A stretch of DNA of 64,000 bases, from positions 30,442,001 through 30,506,000 of the forward strand of contig CM114274.1 of NCBI GenBank assembly GCA_050084515.1, given 5' to 3'. Below the pieces are notes generated by a model, which worked only from the letters and a program-made list of their open reading frames with translations, made no database searches and was not told the DNA's origin. Within the stretch, counting starts at the first letter, position 1. The number at the start of each line of letters is the position of its first letter. Below, one piece after another: positions 22,897 to 34,847 of this stretch. Origin of the DNA: Blasia pusilla (Eukaryota; Marchantiophyta; Marchantiopsida; Blasiales). A program made the position numbers and the translations under genes.

Positions 22897-23640
22897 TCTT
22901 GCACATCGCATTTTTTATTTTGAAATGAACTATATTGCACTCTACTTATTTTTCTGGCAGATGCAATGAATAGATGCACTTTCAGTTGTGAGAAAAAAAG
23001 AATTCAAATGAAATAAATTTATAAGTATAATTTGAAAAATGATAAGTGGATGAACATAAAAAGCAAGGGCTGATATTTTTGGATCATTTTCCATATAGAA
23101 GTAAAGATAGAAAAAATGAGGGTTGATGCAAGCTTTTGCATAAACCGAATATTTCGTAATAATTTTTTTAAACTTCTTGAATCATTGATCCCAAATTTTC
23201 CAATAGATTTCACATACATCCTTGCCTCTCTCATTTTTCATATTTAAGATATTTTATTAAATTCTATATATAATCCATTGTAATATAAGTTATATCATAA
23301 AAGTGGTCATGATTTAATAGTAGCTTCAACCCCTTAGATGATGGCGTGTTGCCTCTTGCTATTGGGTTGAAGATATAGTTAGCACATGGTTGTAATAACT
23401 TCCGTTATAGTTCATTGGATATCTGAATTTGTCGCGTAGTCAATTTTTGCTAACTATGCTAAACCCGGAACACTATTTTTCAAAATACTAAAATTCCTCA
23501 TTGAAATTTTAGGGATTTCATATTATGTGCTCCCACCATTTAAACATTGCTCTAGATGAACCATATCAATCCTTTTATACTACGATTTTTGTGTGGATGA
23601 AAAATCATAATTCATCATATTGTAACTCGGAAGAAATCTT
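22897..23640. other. AT-rich spacer
   Basis: No supported gene; a minus-strand 71-codon frame at 23019-23234 has no motif. Confidence 0.45.
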
Positions 23641-24980
23641 GGCAGGTTGAAGATGAGAATGGAATTGAGTCCCAGCGAGACTCAACTTTCGTGCATTTTT
23701 CTTGGCGATATAGAAACTTTTTCGTAGAATCTAACAAGCCCTAAAGGTATGTTCAAATAAGTATATCAGTTTTCATTCGATGTGTAAATCCTGTTTCACG
23801 GAATGTGCAGAAGATCCTTGGATTTCTTCATCTTGTGGTACGAGCCTCATCTATGTTGACTATAAAGCACCTCTTTGCGTCAACAGAACCATAATCCTTT
23901 TGGACCCTTGTTTTATACAAAGCCTACAAAATCTAGGAGCCGCAAGTCGTTCAACGATGACCACTTTCACTTATCCCAAGATTTCCAAAATACAAGCAAA
24001 TGAGTGCATGGAGAAGAAACAGGAAGTCTACATGTGGGAACTTGTTTCGTGTCTACGACTCTAAGAGATCTACGCTTTGTAGATACTCATTCGCATGGCA
24101 TCTTTTTCTTCACCACCTTTTGATGTGAGGATTACGTGAGACATATGATGTAATGTGATCATTTTGGCTCTTAGTGCCGGCTCGCTTCTTTTCTCGTGCG
24201 TCTCCTCCCCGTCTTCTCGTTGTGCTTTTCCTTTTCATCACCCAAACGAACGCTGAAGAAGCTTCGCCGAGTCAAGGCGAATACAGCTAACTTTGTCCAC
24301 GAGCATAGCGCCTCCCACAGGGGGGACCTACACGACCGAAAGAAAGGACCCAAGAAAAGTGAGTTTTGACATGCTCATTGCTTTGTCAACGCATGCGCAT
24401 GGCAAGTCCCGTGGAAACGTCGGCCTCTGGAGGAACTTCTCGACGAATATATGAGTTCGGTAGCCCTGGCTTCAGCCCTGGCCCGATTTGTCATTAAAGC
24501 GGGAGGTTCTCGCTATATATCCCTCAGGAGTATGAACACTCGTGGACAGGTTGGCAATGTGTAAACCAGTAGCATGAGATCTCAAAGACACGATGGGTAT
24601 CCCGTTCACTTTTACGGTCATAAATGTTGAAAAGGTATTGAATCTTCCGGTCCCGCAACCCTTGTAGAAGACCACACTTTTGACGTCTTTTTTCACTTAA
24701 TATCGGCAGACATTTCAGATGTGGCGATGTTATTCCTTGTTTGTAAACTACCAAAATTTCCAACCGAGCCTCTTACATCATACTAGCAGGTGCTCGTGTG
24801 ATTTTTATTTTTTTCTTAATTCGACTCTCTTTTCCGAAGTGACATCATGGGAGACTTTAGACAACTTGTGTCAGCATCATGGAGACTTTAGACAACATGT
24901 GTCAACATCATGGGAGACCTTAGACAACATGCGTCAACGTCTTAGGAGGGTTTCCTCATATCCCGTCCTCCTTTAGTTAT
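23641..24980. other. CpG-containing mini-island without recognised gene
   Basis: Base composition changes by eye: CpGs are frequent at about 24060-24700 (e.g. CGCTTCTTTTCTCGTGCGTC, CGTCGGCCTCTGG) and A/T runs are rare, as in the GPAT island at 44.2-53 kb. Open frames of 60-94 codons occur on both strands (23780-24064 plus; 24472-24696 minus) but none is recognisable. It may be a gene fragment, an expired promoter or a recent insertion. Confidence 0.4.
24843..24940. repeat. Three-copy ~32-bp tandem repeat
   Basis: CATCATGGGAGACTTTAGAC-type units followed by AACATGTGTCAA begin at 24843, 24875 and 24906, with a decayed fourth start near 24938. Confidence 0.85.
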
Positions 24981-26198
24981 ATAGATGATGGACCATTTTT
25001 TTTAAATAATTGGTACATAACGTTACCTTACTTTTTTCTAAGTAGTATTTCTGTTAAATATTACTGGTTTAATTAGGAAGGTGCTCCATTTTAACTCGCA
25101 CGTTGCATGTGAAATAATTAATGTATATAATACATTTGATACTTTTAAGTTTGAGTCATTGACCGGTGTCAAAACCCGTCAGGTCTAAGATGACACGGGC
25201 AAAGAAAGACGTACAGTGTCAAAATCTAAGAAGTATACATTTTTATTTTCAATTCAATAATTTTTTAAAAAAAGTCATGAATGTTTTATGAAGAAAAATG
25301 TAAAAGTAAATCTTGTAAATCTTTGTGAAAAATAAAGTATATAGATTTTGGCATTTAGGAAAGGACACATTCTTTTTTTTGGCATCCCAAGGGAGATATG
25401 GTCGACTTCTATGGAGCATTGTACATGTTTAAACCCCTAATAATGATAGTGATATATATTTAATTTTCTAAAACCTATTTCTTAGAAACAAAGAAAAATT
25501 TTAATTCACCAAGAAAATTTCATCATATTAGTGAAACTAAACAACCATAATACTTAAAATATTTGAGCTTGAGCCAAAGTTTGGTTTCCTTTGAAGTAGA
25601 TAACATAGGAAATGCCTGATTTACAAATTTTTACTTTGAATGGAAAATAATGTAAGATTCTTCAAATGTCTTCATCACCAATGTTTTGTATTCTTTTGGA
25701 AGTCAATTTTTCGTAATCCAGTGTCACAATAATTTTCTTCAAAATAAAAATTATTTGTGATTCTAGATTAGGAAACTAAATGACAAATGCACATATTGAA
25801 TCATACCCATATACATCTTTGGGTCTCCAATTACGGAATCCCCCTCATATTTTTGTTTCTCTCTTTCTATATTAGTCCTAAATTGGTTATAATTTTTTAC
25901 CCATCTAATGGTTATCCAATTGATTATAAAGTACTAAAGTTCTAATCTTGCTTTTATATTCCTTCCCTACTAGATTATATATATACTTCATGTTGTAAAT
26001 AATATCTTTCCACATTATTGTTATGCTTACATTCTATGGAAGCCTCTAACCTTCATCTACAATTTCTTTAGTCAACATTTATCATGAAGTCCCTTCCAAC
26101 AAAACTTCATGACTTGCAATACTAAGATATATTTCATACTTGTCCAATGCTTGGATAACCGTGCACTGTAATAGTATTACTTACCTAAAACTATTATA
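24981..26198. other. AT-rich spacer, nothing recognised
   Basis: No supported gene or repeat. Confidence 0.45.
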
Positions 26199-26430
26199 CT
26201 AGGGGTATGTCTGTGCTGCACTACTACCCATGAGCCAATTCTTGGCAGAGTGATAGCTTGCATATCTTGCATAAATCAGATTTTGGATTAGCGGGAAACC
26301 TTCCTTAATTGTCCACTCCCTCCTCCCTCATGTCTCCTTGGGATGAAATGCATCATGGAAGAAAATAAGTTTTTAATATATTGACAATTTTTTCATTTAG
26401 TTGCATATTCACTATTTTTAATAATATAGA
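26199..26430 (-). mobile_element. Non-autonomous Helitron, second type, complete
   Basis: Minus strand: A|TCTATATTATTAAAAATAGT at the start (26430) and GACATACCCCTAG|T at the end (26199). A short GGGTA...TACCC stem around GTAGTAGTGCAGCACAGACA lies just before the CTAG. TC...CTAG ends and A/T flanks match the Helitron rule. Its interior differs from the 5508-6439 group, so it is another subfamily. Length 232 bp, no coding capacity. Confidence 0.82.
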
Positions 26431-27318
26431 TGTGGATGGTCTATGTAAAGGTAACTTTATTAATCAATGTTCCTTATTGTTCATAATTACTCTTATCAAA
26501 TCCCATATCGAGTTCATAATAACTCGAGGATGTCCTTTCATCATTTGATAGCTTTTGTAATTAGTAACGATCATCCTTCATCATCAAAATAAGCTAGACT
26601 TGAGAATTTTTTACTAGATTTTAATACAAGCATACTTCCACTAGGTAAGTATCTGATGTCCTTACATGCACCATTAGATCCTTCAAAAGATAAGTCAATG
26701 GTGTTTACTTCTTTCTATGTATTGGTATCAGCTCTCATTTTAGGTCCCATGGGATCCAATGTCCCTTTCACTTGCCTTTGGATCCAATGTCTCATCACTA
26801 ACCTCCTTTGGCTCTCTTAGGTGAAAAAAAATCTATTGGCTTTGAGATATAGAATATAAACTATCAATCTATAGTTATTTTTGAGTGCTATATTCACTCC
26901 GAATGTGGCCTCAATCCACTACACATAAATTCCAAGCTTGCAACAAAGAGATGTGAGTCGATTCACAACAAAGATAAAATTTTTATCTCAATATCAATCC
27001 TAGCCCATTCTTAACTAAAGAGAATCGTAGTTCAAAATACTAACATATCCTAGTTGCAATATGTTGTTGATACTACTTTCAAAATGTCATGTCTAAAGAT
27101 GGACTCCAAATTGAGTCTCATTAGAGATATACACCTTCTTGGGAAATTCTATGGTTATAAATTTTCGCATAAGGAACAAAAAACATACGATACACTATAT
27201 ACTATTATACCCTCTCATCATAATTTTAACACATTGTCCTTTCCATAGGAACTAAATATAAAAAAAACCAAGGAAGAGCCTCACAAAAGAGGACAACCTT
27301 TCTAGTGATACATCCTCC
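26431..27318. other. AT-rich spacer
   Basis: No supported gene; a 64-codon frame at 27054-27248 has no motif. Confidence 0.45.
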
Positions 27319-27751
27319 TTAACCCCTAAAAGCCCAACCTCTTTTACACCATTTCAGCCATTATTTTTTACAAAGGAATATTTTTATTTATAATTCTATA
27401 TCCCACCGTTAAAAAATAATTTCCACCTTTCAGATTGTAGATGGTAAGTTCATGTACGTGGCTATCTTGATTTTATTCCAATCGGATGTGAGGTGGAAAT
27501 TTCTCACTGTTGAGAAATATTGGGTCCCATAAGATAATTTTGGGTCTCTATTATTTCTTTCCACTTTAGAAGCTCGCCACTAAGTGGGGTTTTAGGATAA
27601 ATCAAAAAAATTCTGCATTGGGTTACCAGTATAGTTCTCCACCAACTTCCAAAATTTTGAATCATTCACATTATTCCGGTGGAAATTCTACTACATAAGG
27701 TGTTCGGGGGTCTGAACATGATCACTTGACAGAGCTCTTACATGTGCAATT

Positions 27752-27913
27752 ATGTGACCCTTTCCACACCCCACTCTACATTTTCATGTGGAATTTGAAC
27801 CCACTAGACTGCCAAATGATCCAGGAGTTAGTTATATGACCCTTTACACACCACATCTACATACTCCTATGGGATTTGAACCCACTAGATTGCCAACTCA
27901 ATCAGGAGTCACA
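27752..27913. repeat. ~82-bp tandem duplication with tRNA-like T-arm
   Basis: Two diverged copies of ATGTGACCCTTTCCACACC...GGATTTGAACCCACTAGA...CAGGAGT lie head to tail at about 27752-27833 and 27834-27913, in the 3' flank of the piggyBac transposase. On the minus strand each has TGGGTTCAAATCCCA (27866-27880 in copy 2), the consensus of a tRNA T-arm or B box, and in copy 2 ACTCCT/AGGAGT can pair around it. The fold is too short for a tRNA, so a SINE or tRNA-like fragment is more likely. Confidence 0.55.
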
Positions 27914-27976
27914 CTGGAGAGATGACCAAATCCAAACCAGATCTCCAAAGGGGATGAAAAATGCTTTCCTATCCAT

Positions 27977-28567
27977 TCAGCATCTATATGAATGCAAAAA
28001 TACATTCCAATCGCAGCAGAAATGACATGAACAAGTAACCTGCCATAATTCAAAAGCACGATAATGAAACATGAGATGAATTCCTAGACATACAAGTGCA
28101 CCAAATTTCCAGCCTGTTAGTGCACACAAAACTTGGCACCAGGGTAGAGCCATATGTCCGGAACCATCACTCCTGGAAACAAATTGCCACAACTCCATGG
28201 AATCTGAACTATTTTCGTGCTGCCACTTCCTTCCGTGCCCGTGCACTTTGTAGCCCCGAATACTGCCACGGGACTTCAATACATCTGCACAACACTCAGT
28301 TCGCTCGTGATTAATTACAAAACAACGCCCTATACACATGTGTATTCCTATACATTTTGGACAACAAAAGAAAGTTCTTGCACCACACTCCACACACAAG
28401 AGCCTATTAGGAAGCCTCAAGCTATAGTGGAAGGAAGAATAGATCCCATCATGTGAAAGTTGATGGCTTCGGCTCCTTGGCGATGCCTTACCCACCAAGC
28501 TATTCCCAACATCCAATAGAAATTTTTTAAGTGGACCTTGTTGAGTTCCGCAACTTTTATGATACAT
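27977..28567 (-). pseudogene. piggyBac transposase C-terminal zinc-finger segment
   Basis: Continues the transposase after the catalytic region. It starts with MYHKSCGTQQGPLKKFLLDVG, matching the segment after the third catalytic Asp in piggyBac proteins, then carries LLCVECGARTFFCCPKCIGI and HMCIGRCFVINH. This Cys/His-rich module, of the form C.VCG.RT...C.KC...LC...CF..YH, is the usual C-terminal DNA-binding finger of piggyBac transposases, which reads subterminal DNA. The frame runs about 110 residues past the finger without similarity, so the true stop is probably lost. It is one frame away from the catalytic block at 28677-28934. Confidence 0.75.
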
Positions 28568-28639
28568 ACACCATAAGATCCATGGATTTGTTAGAGCAAT
28601 ATCTACACCAAGCCAAAAGAGTCGATGCCACCATTTCCT

Positions 28640-31600
28640 AGATTTGGTCTAGGTGGAATAAGCAACACGAAGCTGATCATGGACATCCACGCCTCTTAAA
28701 TGCCTGATACTCTACCAACATGGGTGAGGTAGGGATTGCACTATAACTCTTACTACCTCTATCCCATCGCATTACAGTAGTGTTTAATCCGACATGTGGG
28801 GCAGATGTTGACAACAAGGCAACCATATGATCGTCCATCCAAAGGTAAGCAGCAATATGTCGCTCTACATGGATCTGCCAATGTAGCTCTCCCCTTGGGC
28901 ATTGTGTGGTTTCATAGATAATGTTGCAGGCCACTCAACTCTATTGGTTCTCACAGTCCCTATGCATAATATCCCTATCAAGAACAAGTCCATAAAGCAA
29001 TGAACACTACTGAAGAAATTTTCCATTTAGGCATGGTGGTTTTTGTGCCGTGGCACAAACCACAACATCTTAGATACTGTAGAAGTAATGCTAGTGAAGA
29101 CTTCATTCCCATTCTTCCCACAATATACACTAAGGTCATAGACATACTTACTTACTGCCGAGCATACAACAAAAATCTTCATGTGATGCTTTATTGGCTT
29201 GGCTAGATTATATTGAACTATAGGGCATTGTACACCCCCGGTATGAATAGTCATCTCATCTAATGTCGCACGATGTGATACCTTTAGCAAATCCTTGAAC
29301 CTGGCAGACAAGCATTCTAGCAAGGGTCTACACTTGGCAATTTTATCATCGTCTTTGCTTATTTTATCCCTACATATGGTCTCATTATTCACCAGATGAG
29401 GGCAGCCAAGGATCTCCTCCCACCGATTTCTACTCATAAGGCTAGATATGTATGAATTCTGAAAGAGCTTATGTTGTGTCTGCCAATGGGATCTCCTAGT
29501 CGGAAGCTTGTTGATTCCCATGAAAATAGACACCCCTAGCCAAGTTCGGAATTCTGATTGCTCCAAGTTTCTCCATTGGGCACCCTTCAAGTCTTTCCCA
29601 TACCTATTAGTCTCTTGGAAGATACGTCTCATATGTTTTTCCTTGAAGATCATAAGAAATATGGAAACAGGATCCCACTCTTTATTCTCAAACCAAGTCG
29701 GAAAAGGATTAGGATTCTCTCCCTTGAAGGAAGTGTCATGTGTGTAAACTGGATTATCCCCCTCCCACCACTCATCTGAAAATTTCCATTCTAGTGGCCA
29801 TGACTCCCAATCATCTAGTAGTTGGTAGACACCCAACTTGGATAGATCTGACTCTAAGATCTCGTCCTCATAACCTAGCCACTCTAAGCTCAAATCTGAA
29901 TATGTTCTCTCCACCTCTGAGTCCCATTCGGACTCAGATTCATCATTGTAGGGTGTATTCAAAATATTTCTTTGATCAGCTGGTAGGCTATGGGCGGGTT
30001 GGGTAAGTAGGTTGAAGCCAACTTCTTTTATTTTCAAGGTCTTATCCCCCATATCTACGTAACATGTCGTGCGAAAGGTCTCCAACTCCTTTCCAGAGTG
30101 TGGGAGTTGGATCTTCACCATAGACATTGCAGTGAGACAATGTTGAAACTCCTCTATAAACTCACATTCTATCCATTCATAGTCATAAAGGCCTGGGGGA
30201 AAATGAGAATCCTCAAAAGCATCTCTGTGGAGATACAACACCCATACAACTTGGCTTGGTTGATCGCAATGGTTCTGATGTTTGGTAGGTCGAGGGAATT
30301 GGGATCTAGTCTGCACAATATTGCCTTGCATGTCTAGCCACCAAGATGCCCCTGAAAACCCCAAATCATGAAGGTCTGAAGGGGTCTCAACCATAATCTT
30401 CTTTAGATCTAATAGGTATCTATTGGGCTTGTGTTCCACGTATGAGCTACCCTTCTTCACCTTATACTTCTGCATATCTCTAAGGGATGGAGGAGGCAAT
30501 TTAGCGCAAGGTGGTTCAGTGCAGAGCTCGATACCTACAATTTGGGAATCCCCTAGACTACCCATGTCCAGCCTTTGGTTCAGGTCCAGAACTTCATAAT
30601 TTGTCGACGTGTCACCTGTCCGATTTTGATGATGGGAACTTTCAAAAGGGCGTTTGGTATATGATGGGATGGTATGGGCTTTGTGGTGAAGAGATTGTGT
30701 GGTGGGGAAAAAAGGTGTGTGGAAAGCTTCAGTAGATGGTTGGTTGGGCTCATTGGTGGGGTTTTTTTTCCAAATTGAAGCAGACCAACTTGACAATCTA
30801 AGAGTGGAGGGTTGGTTTCTGATGTGGAGGGTTGGTTTCTATTGATATTTTGTACTCGTATCAGATACTACAGTCGTTAGGTGATGGGACTGAAGGGGTT
30901 GGCTGAATGTAACCTTTCGAGCTCTGTTTCGTATTTTCCTCAAAGATAGAACATCAGGATCCACAATTTGGCTATCGTGCATAATGGAATCACATGGAGA
31001 TTTTATAGGATCGTGAGGTAGAACTCGTGATGGAGATGCAATCCTAAGGGGTCTCCATAGGAAGTTCCTTTGCACGGACATCTGGAAGCATGGGTAGAGA
31101 AAATGACTCAGATACCACTTGTGTCTTCCTTGGCCTCCTACCATGGGATAATATTGGCTGAACCTGGTATGTGGTAGACAATGCATTTTGGATTTCTTCT
31201 TCTCCCAATGGTTCTTGCCAACCAAACTGATGATCACATTCATTGGTGAGTTCCATAAATACCACAAGATTTTGTCGTCCGATTCTTCTTTTTCTTCTTC
31301 CTCGGTTGAAGACCCTCCTCCCACGAGATTATCACCCTCACCGCCTACCTTCTCATCCAGATTTTTTTCTTGGTCTGCCACATGCACTTCATTAGTCAAA
31401 TGTGTGAGGCAAGATTCAAAAAAATGAGAAAAGACCATGTAATACAACTCTACAACACCACACTTAGGTTCAGTAAGAAACAAACGTGGAGTAGATGATC
31501 GAGAGTTGTAGCACCACTTCGGAAGGCGTCTGGATGATTTGCTCTTCCCCGAGCAAACACCTATCTCGTTTTCTGATTTACGGGCCTGCTTTTCATCCCA

Positions 31601-31868
31601 AGGGCTTGTTCGGAGTTGGATGAGCCTTTGTGGAGGTAGAAGAGTCTCCTTTGGCAGTGACACAAGCATCAATTACCTTCTCTTGGGTGACGGGATCTTG
31701 ATCCAACAAAGAGTATGATCTCTTTTCAGGCCAGAGTTTCTTCAATTCTAATAGTATACCTGTAGAAAAGTGATGGGAGTCCCCTTCTGATCTATATAGA
31801 CCAATGAGAGGAGGAGGTAAAGTCAGAGCGACAAAGAGGGGAAGGGGAGAGCAGATAATCGACCCCAA
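28640..31868 (-). pseudogene. piggyBac transposase (DDE_Tnp_1_7 type), broken
   Basis: The main open frame, 29027-30796 (589 codons), holds a long hydrophilic, acidic N-terminus followed by the transposase domain from about residue 375: WDPVSIFLMIF, TNRYGKDLKG, RTWLGVSIFMGINKLP, MSRNRWEEIL, DKISKDDDKIAKCRPLLECL, then the first catalytic Asp in RATLDEMTI (about residue 513) and KPIKHHMKIFVVC, YVYDLSVYCGK. A stop (29027-29029) follows, then NFFSSVHCFMDLF and GTVRTNR, a frame change into YLWMDDHMVALLSTS (28677-28934) and another into GVDVHDQL, the third catalytic site. Upstream, 30839-31672 is in the same frame, separated by one TAG (CAG-to-TAG type), and 31593-31868 is a further frame. Piggyback-like acidic and Ser-rich stretches fill the N-terminus. 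It is dead through about two or three stops and several frameshifts. Confidence 0.85.
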
Positions 31869-33151
31869 GCCTACTATAATTATATAGGGGACACAAATTT
31901 TTCACACATGAATGTTTTCGCATTCACTACATGGGATTGTACTTGTCCAAAGAGGCCGATGGAAACACCAATGAGTCGGGAGGCAAGGTCGCATCAATAT
32001 TACATTGAATATTGCAGGGCAGATAACATACGAATTTTCTCCCGACAAATAGAGCGTGTGGATTATCCCCCCTACTTCATGAACGTACGAGATGGAAGGA
32101 CAAAGACTTCATCTGAATGCATAGATTGTGGGGAATCAAAAAGTTATATCAAGCTTGCAAGAATGATATGAAGGTAGAGAAAACTTACACCCTTGATCCC
32201 CAACTCAAAATTATAGTTGCGCCCCTGTAAAAATGATACCTATAGTGCCAAGGTGGAATAGCACCATCTTCAAAAATCTCCCACCGATGGGGCAAGTCGA
32301 CATGGGACAACCCAACCCACTCAAGAAAAATATTCTTCAGACAGCAAAGCATGCAGTTTCCTTTGCACGTAAGAATTGTGGCCTTATTCTTCACACCACG
32401 TGGAGTTTTCATTTGCCAATGCCTGGATACAATTAAATGAATCCATCTCCAACTAGCCTACAATCACACTCGGATCAAAGCAAATTGGCCCTCGTTGTAG
32501 CCTAGCAATGTAGCCTGCAACTTGCACCAATTGGCCCTCATTGTAGCCTGCAACCTCCACCGCAAAGAGTTTGCAACGGAAAAAAACACTAAAACTTACG
32601 AGAGGTACGAGAAAGGATCACCAAGCCAACGACACGCCCCTAAAGAATTGCAGAAAGAAATGCGCTAATCTCCTTACTACTACAATGCGTCGATGGACAT
32701 CACTCGGAAAGAAAGAGTGTCTGCATCTTCCCCTCACTACCTTCCGTCTCACAATTGTCGATTTTCACTCCCATAGTCATCCATATCCCTGCAGCCCTTT
32801 GTTGCTGTCGTGAATTTTCAAGGAGGCACTCACATTCGCGCTTAACAGCAAAAGGATCCGACATTTTACTTCTCCGGACCAAGAGGGAGAGTGCCACATG
32901 TCAACTCCCTGATGGATCTGATTCCCTTGAGGCAATGGATATCGTCCAGGGTGAACCCGACCCTACCCCATTTGGAGAATTTTAGGTTTGGACACACTAA
33001 CCGGATTCCAAATCTGACTACATAGTTAGAAGCGGGCCTTACATCTCTAAGTTACGCCCAAAAAATGGAAAAAAAAAGACCCAGTATATACCAAATTAAA
33101 AATATATAAGGATGCACCAACGCCATATATGGTATCACGGGCCTCCGGGGG
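31869..33151 (-). other. piggyBac 5' flank
   Basis: From the transposase's first recognised codons to the element's terminal repeat. No promoter is obvious. Short repeats ATTGGCCCTCGTTGTAGCCT and ATTGGCCCTCATTGTAGCCT occur at about 32485 and 32527. A 65-codon minus-strand frame at 32700-32897 could be a first exon but has no support. Confidence 0.45.
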
Positions 33152-33155
33152 TTAA

Positions 33156-34847
33156 GCCCCATATGCCAAAGTGGCATTACCAACAACCAAGGCTCCTAAA
33201 TGTGCAATGAAGTATATGAGAGATGGAAACCCCTTAAAGAGTGACATTAAGTATAAGGGAAGAGTGACCAATAAACATAGATCAACTCAAAGTACCAAGT
33301 CATTATGAACTTGTAAAGTGGAAACTACAAAGATACCCTTCTAAGCCTTAATGTAATCTTACCTACCTCTCTAAATTCATGACATAAGAAAGAAAATTTG
33401 GCTCTAAAGTCTAATTCTATGTACAATAGAAATCCATTTAAGACATGTTGAGGGAAGATTTAATTTCCCTAATTTTCCATACGATTGTATCAATTTTTTA
33501 TTTTCTTTTGGAGTATGTGCATTGTTTCAACTATTAGATGCACGTTAAATTTTTCCAACTTCATGCTTAGTTTATTAAGAGGATATATTTCAAATCATTT
33601 AGATATTTCAAAATCACCTTCATGATTAAATATAAAATCAAGGACTTCTCTCCCACTTATAGATTTTTAATAAGGCACGCAATACTCTAAAAACCTTTAA
33701 TCTTTTTAAAGGTGTTGGTGGAACCTATGGGCATGCTATATCAAAAAGTGTGATATTTATGAACATATTTTGGGTAGTTTAGGACACGAAAGGCAAGTCT
33801 AGAGAAGAAAATGAGGATTCCCACTTTGGGGGTTTGTTTTATTTCCTCCTTTTAATATTTTACTATATTTTTTCACTTATTCTTCACTAGAGGATAAAAT
33901 TCATACTTCACCATAGAAATTCCTATCAGGGATATATTCATAGAATAAAAAAGAAGCATAAAGGATATAGATCTTTCCAAATAACCTTCATTCTTGAATG
34001 TAAAATCAAGGATCTTTATCCCAATTATTGGATTTGTAATTAGAGATATGGAGCTCCAAAATCCTGGAACATTTTCAAGGGTGTTGGAATTCAAAGCTAT
34101 TACGAAGAGGTAGTGTCAGGCTTGTGGCATTTGAGAGCTTAGGTATTTCTCAACATCATAATACTTTGAGATAGAAAACCCATCATGGATACGGCTATTA
34201 ACCAAGTATTTGGAGGTTTCATCTTGATGATTATGTCTATCTTCATACTCAAATAGAAAATAGCCTTGGCCATGATTGCAAGATATACCATTTTCCTTCC
34301 CTAGAGTTTATACCTTCAAGAGCACTCATAAAGGAGGGTTGTAATGGTACTATTTGAACAAATAATTTATGTGATTTTGTGCTATGTCGTCTCCTTGAAC
34401 ATAATTTTGATATTTAATCTAAGCCTAGAAATGGTTCCTTTGAGCTTGAGATACATACTACGTTAGTTGGCTACAAAATTAGCTAAGATGCTAGTTTAGG
34501 ATAGATTTTCAAGAGGATAGAAAATGTTATGTTTGACTTCTATTCTTGACATGGGTCCTCAAGGATATTGGATTTATTGGAATGTATAAGATTATCTTGG
34601 GTCGAATTTTGATGGCACGATGACTTTTAAGGTTTTGAATTTCATGAAGGTGACTAAGGATATGGTGCAACATACCATCTAATCTCCTAATCTCCACACC
34701 AAAAAGATGCATAGACTATCTTAGATCTAACGACTACTTGAGAGGGAAATTAATGTAAGTCTAGCTTTTGTGTATAAATGGTCTAGAATTGAAAAGACAA
34801 TAGATATATATAATATGCGTGTGATGAGATACCCATGATCTGAGATT
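33156..34847. other. AT-rich spacer, nothing recognised
   Basis: No supported gene. Frames at 33873-34094 and 34527-34712 have no motif. A pair of similar phrases (AAAATCAAGGA.TT.T with preceding CCTTCAT..TTGAAT) at 33615-33650 and 33985-34020 suggests an old ~370-bp tandem duplication. Confidence 0.4.

Larger units (their letters stand above)
27323..33151 (-). mobile_element. piggyBac element with TTAA target duplication and matching ends
   Basis: The transposase pseudogene on the minus strand lies in a 5829-bp segment with TTAA on both sides (27319-27322 and 33152-33155), the piggyBac target. The ends match as inverted repeats: plus strand from 27323 reads CCCCTAAAAGCCC and the minus strand from 33151 reads CCCCCGGAGGCCC. 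Nine of 13 positions are identical and all four differences are C/T or G/A transitions, as expected from decay of CpG-rich ends. CCC-type ends next to TTAA are usual for the superfamily. The element would be long for piggyBac (commonly 2-3 kb) because of a long transposase N-terminus and long flanks (31.9-33.15 kb and 27.3-28.0 kb). Confidence 0.8.

Noticed and set aside
27850-27913. Possible tRNA gene on the minus strand
   Set aside because: The T-arm consensus is present but the molecule is too short and lacks D and anticodon arms; kept only as a tRNA-like fragment.
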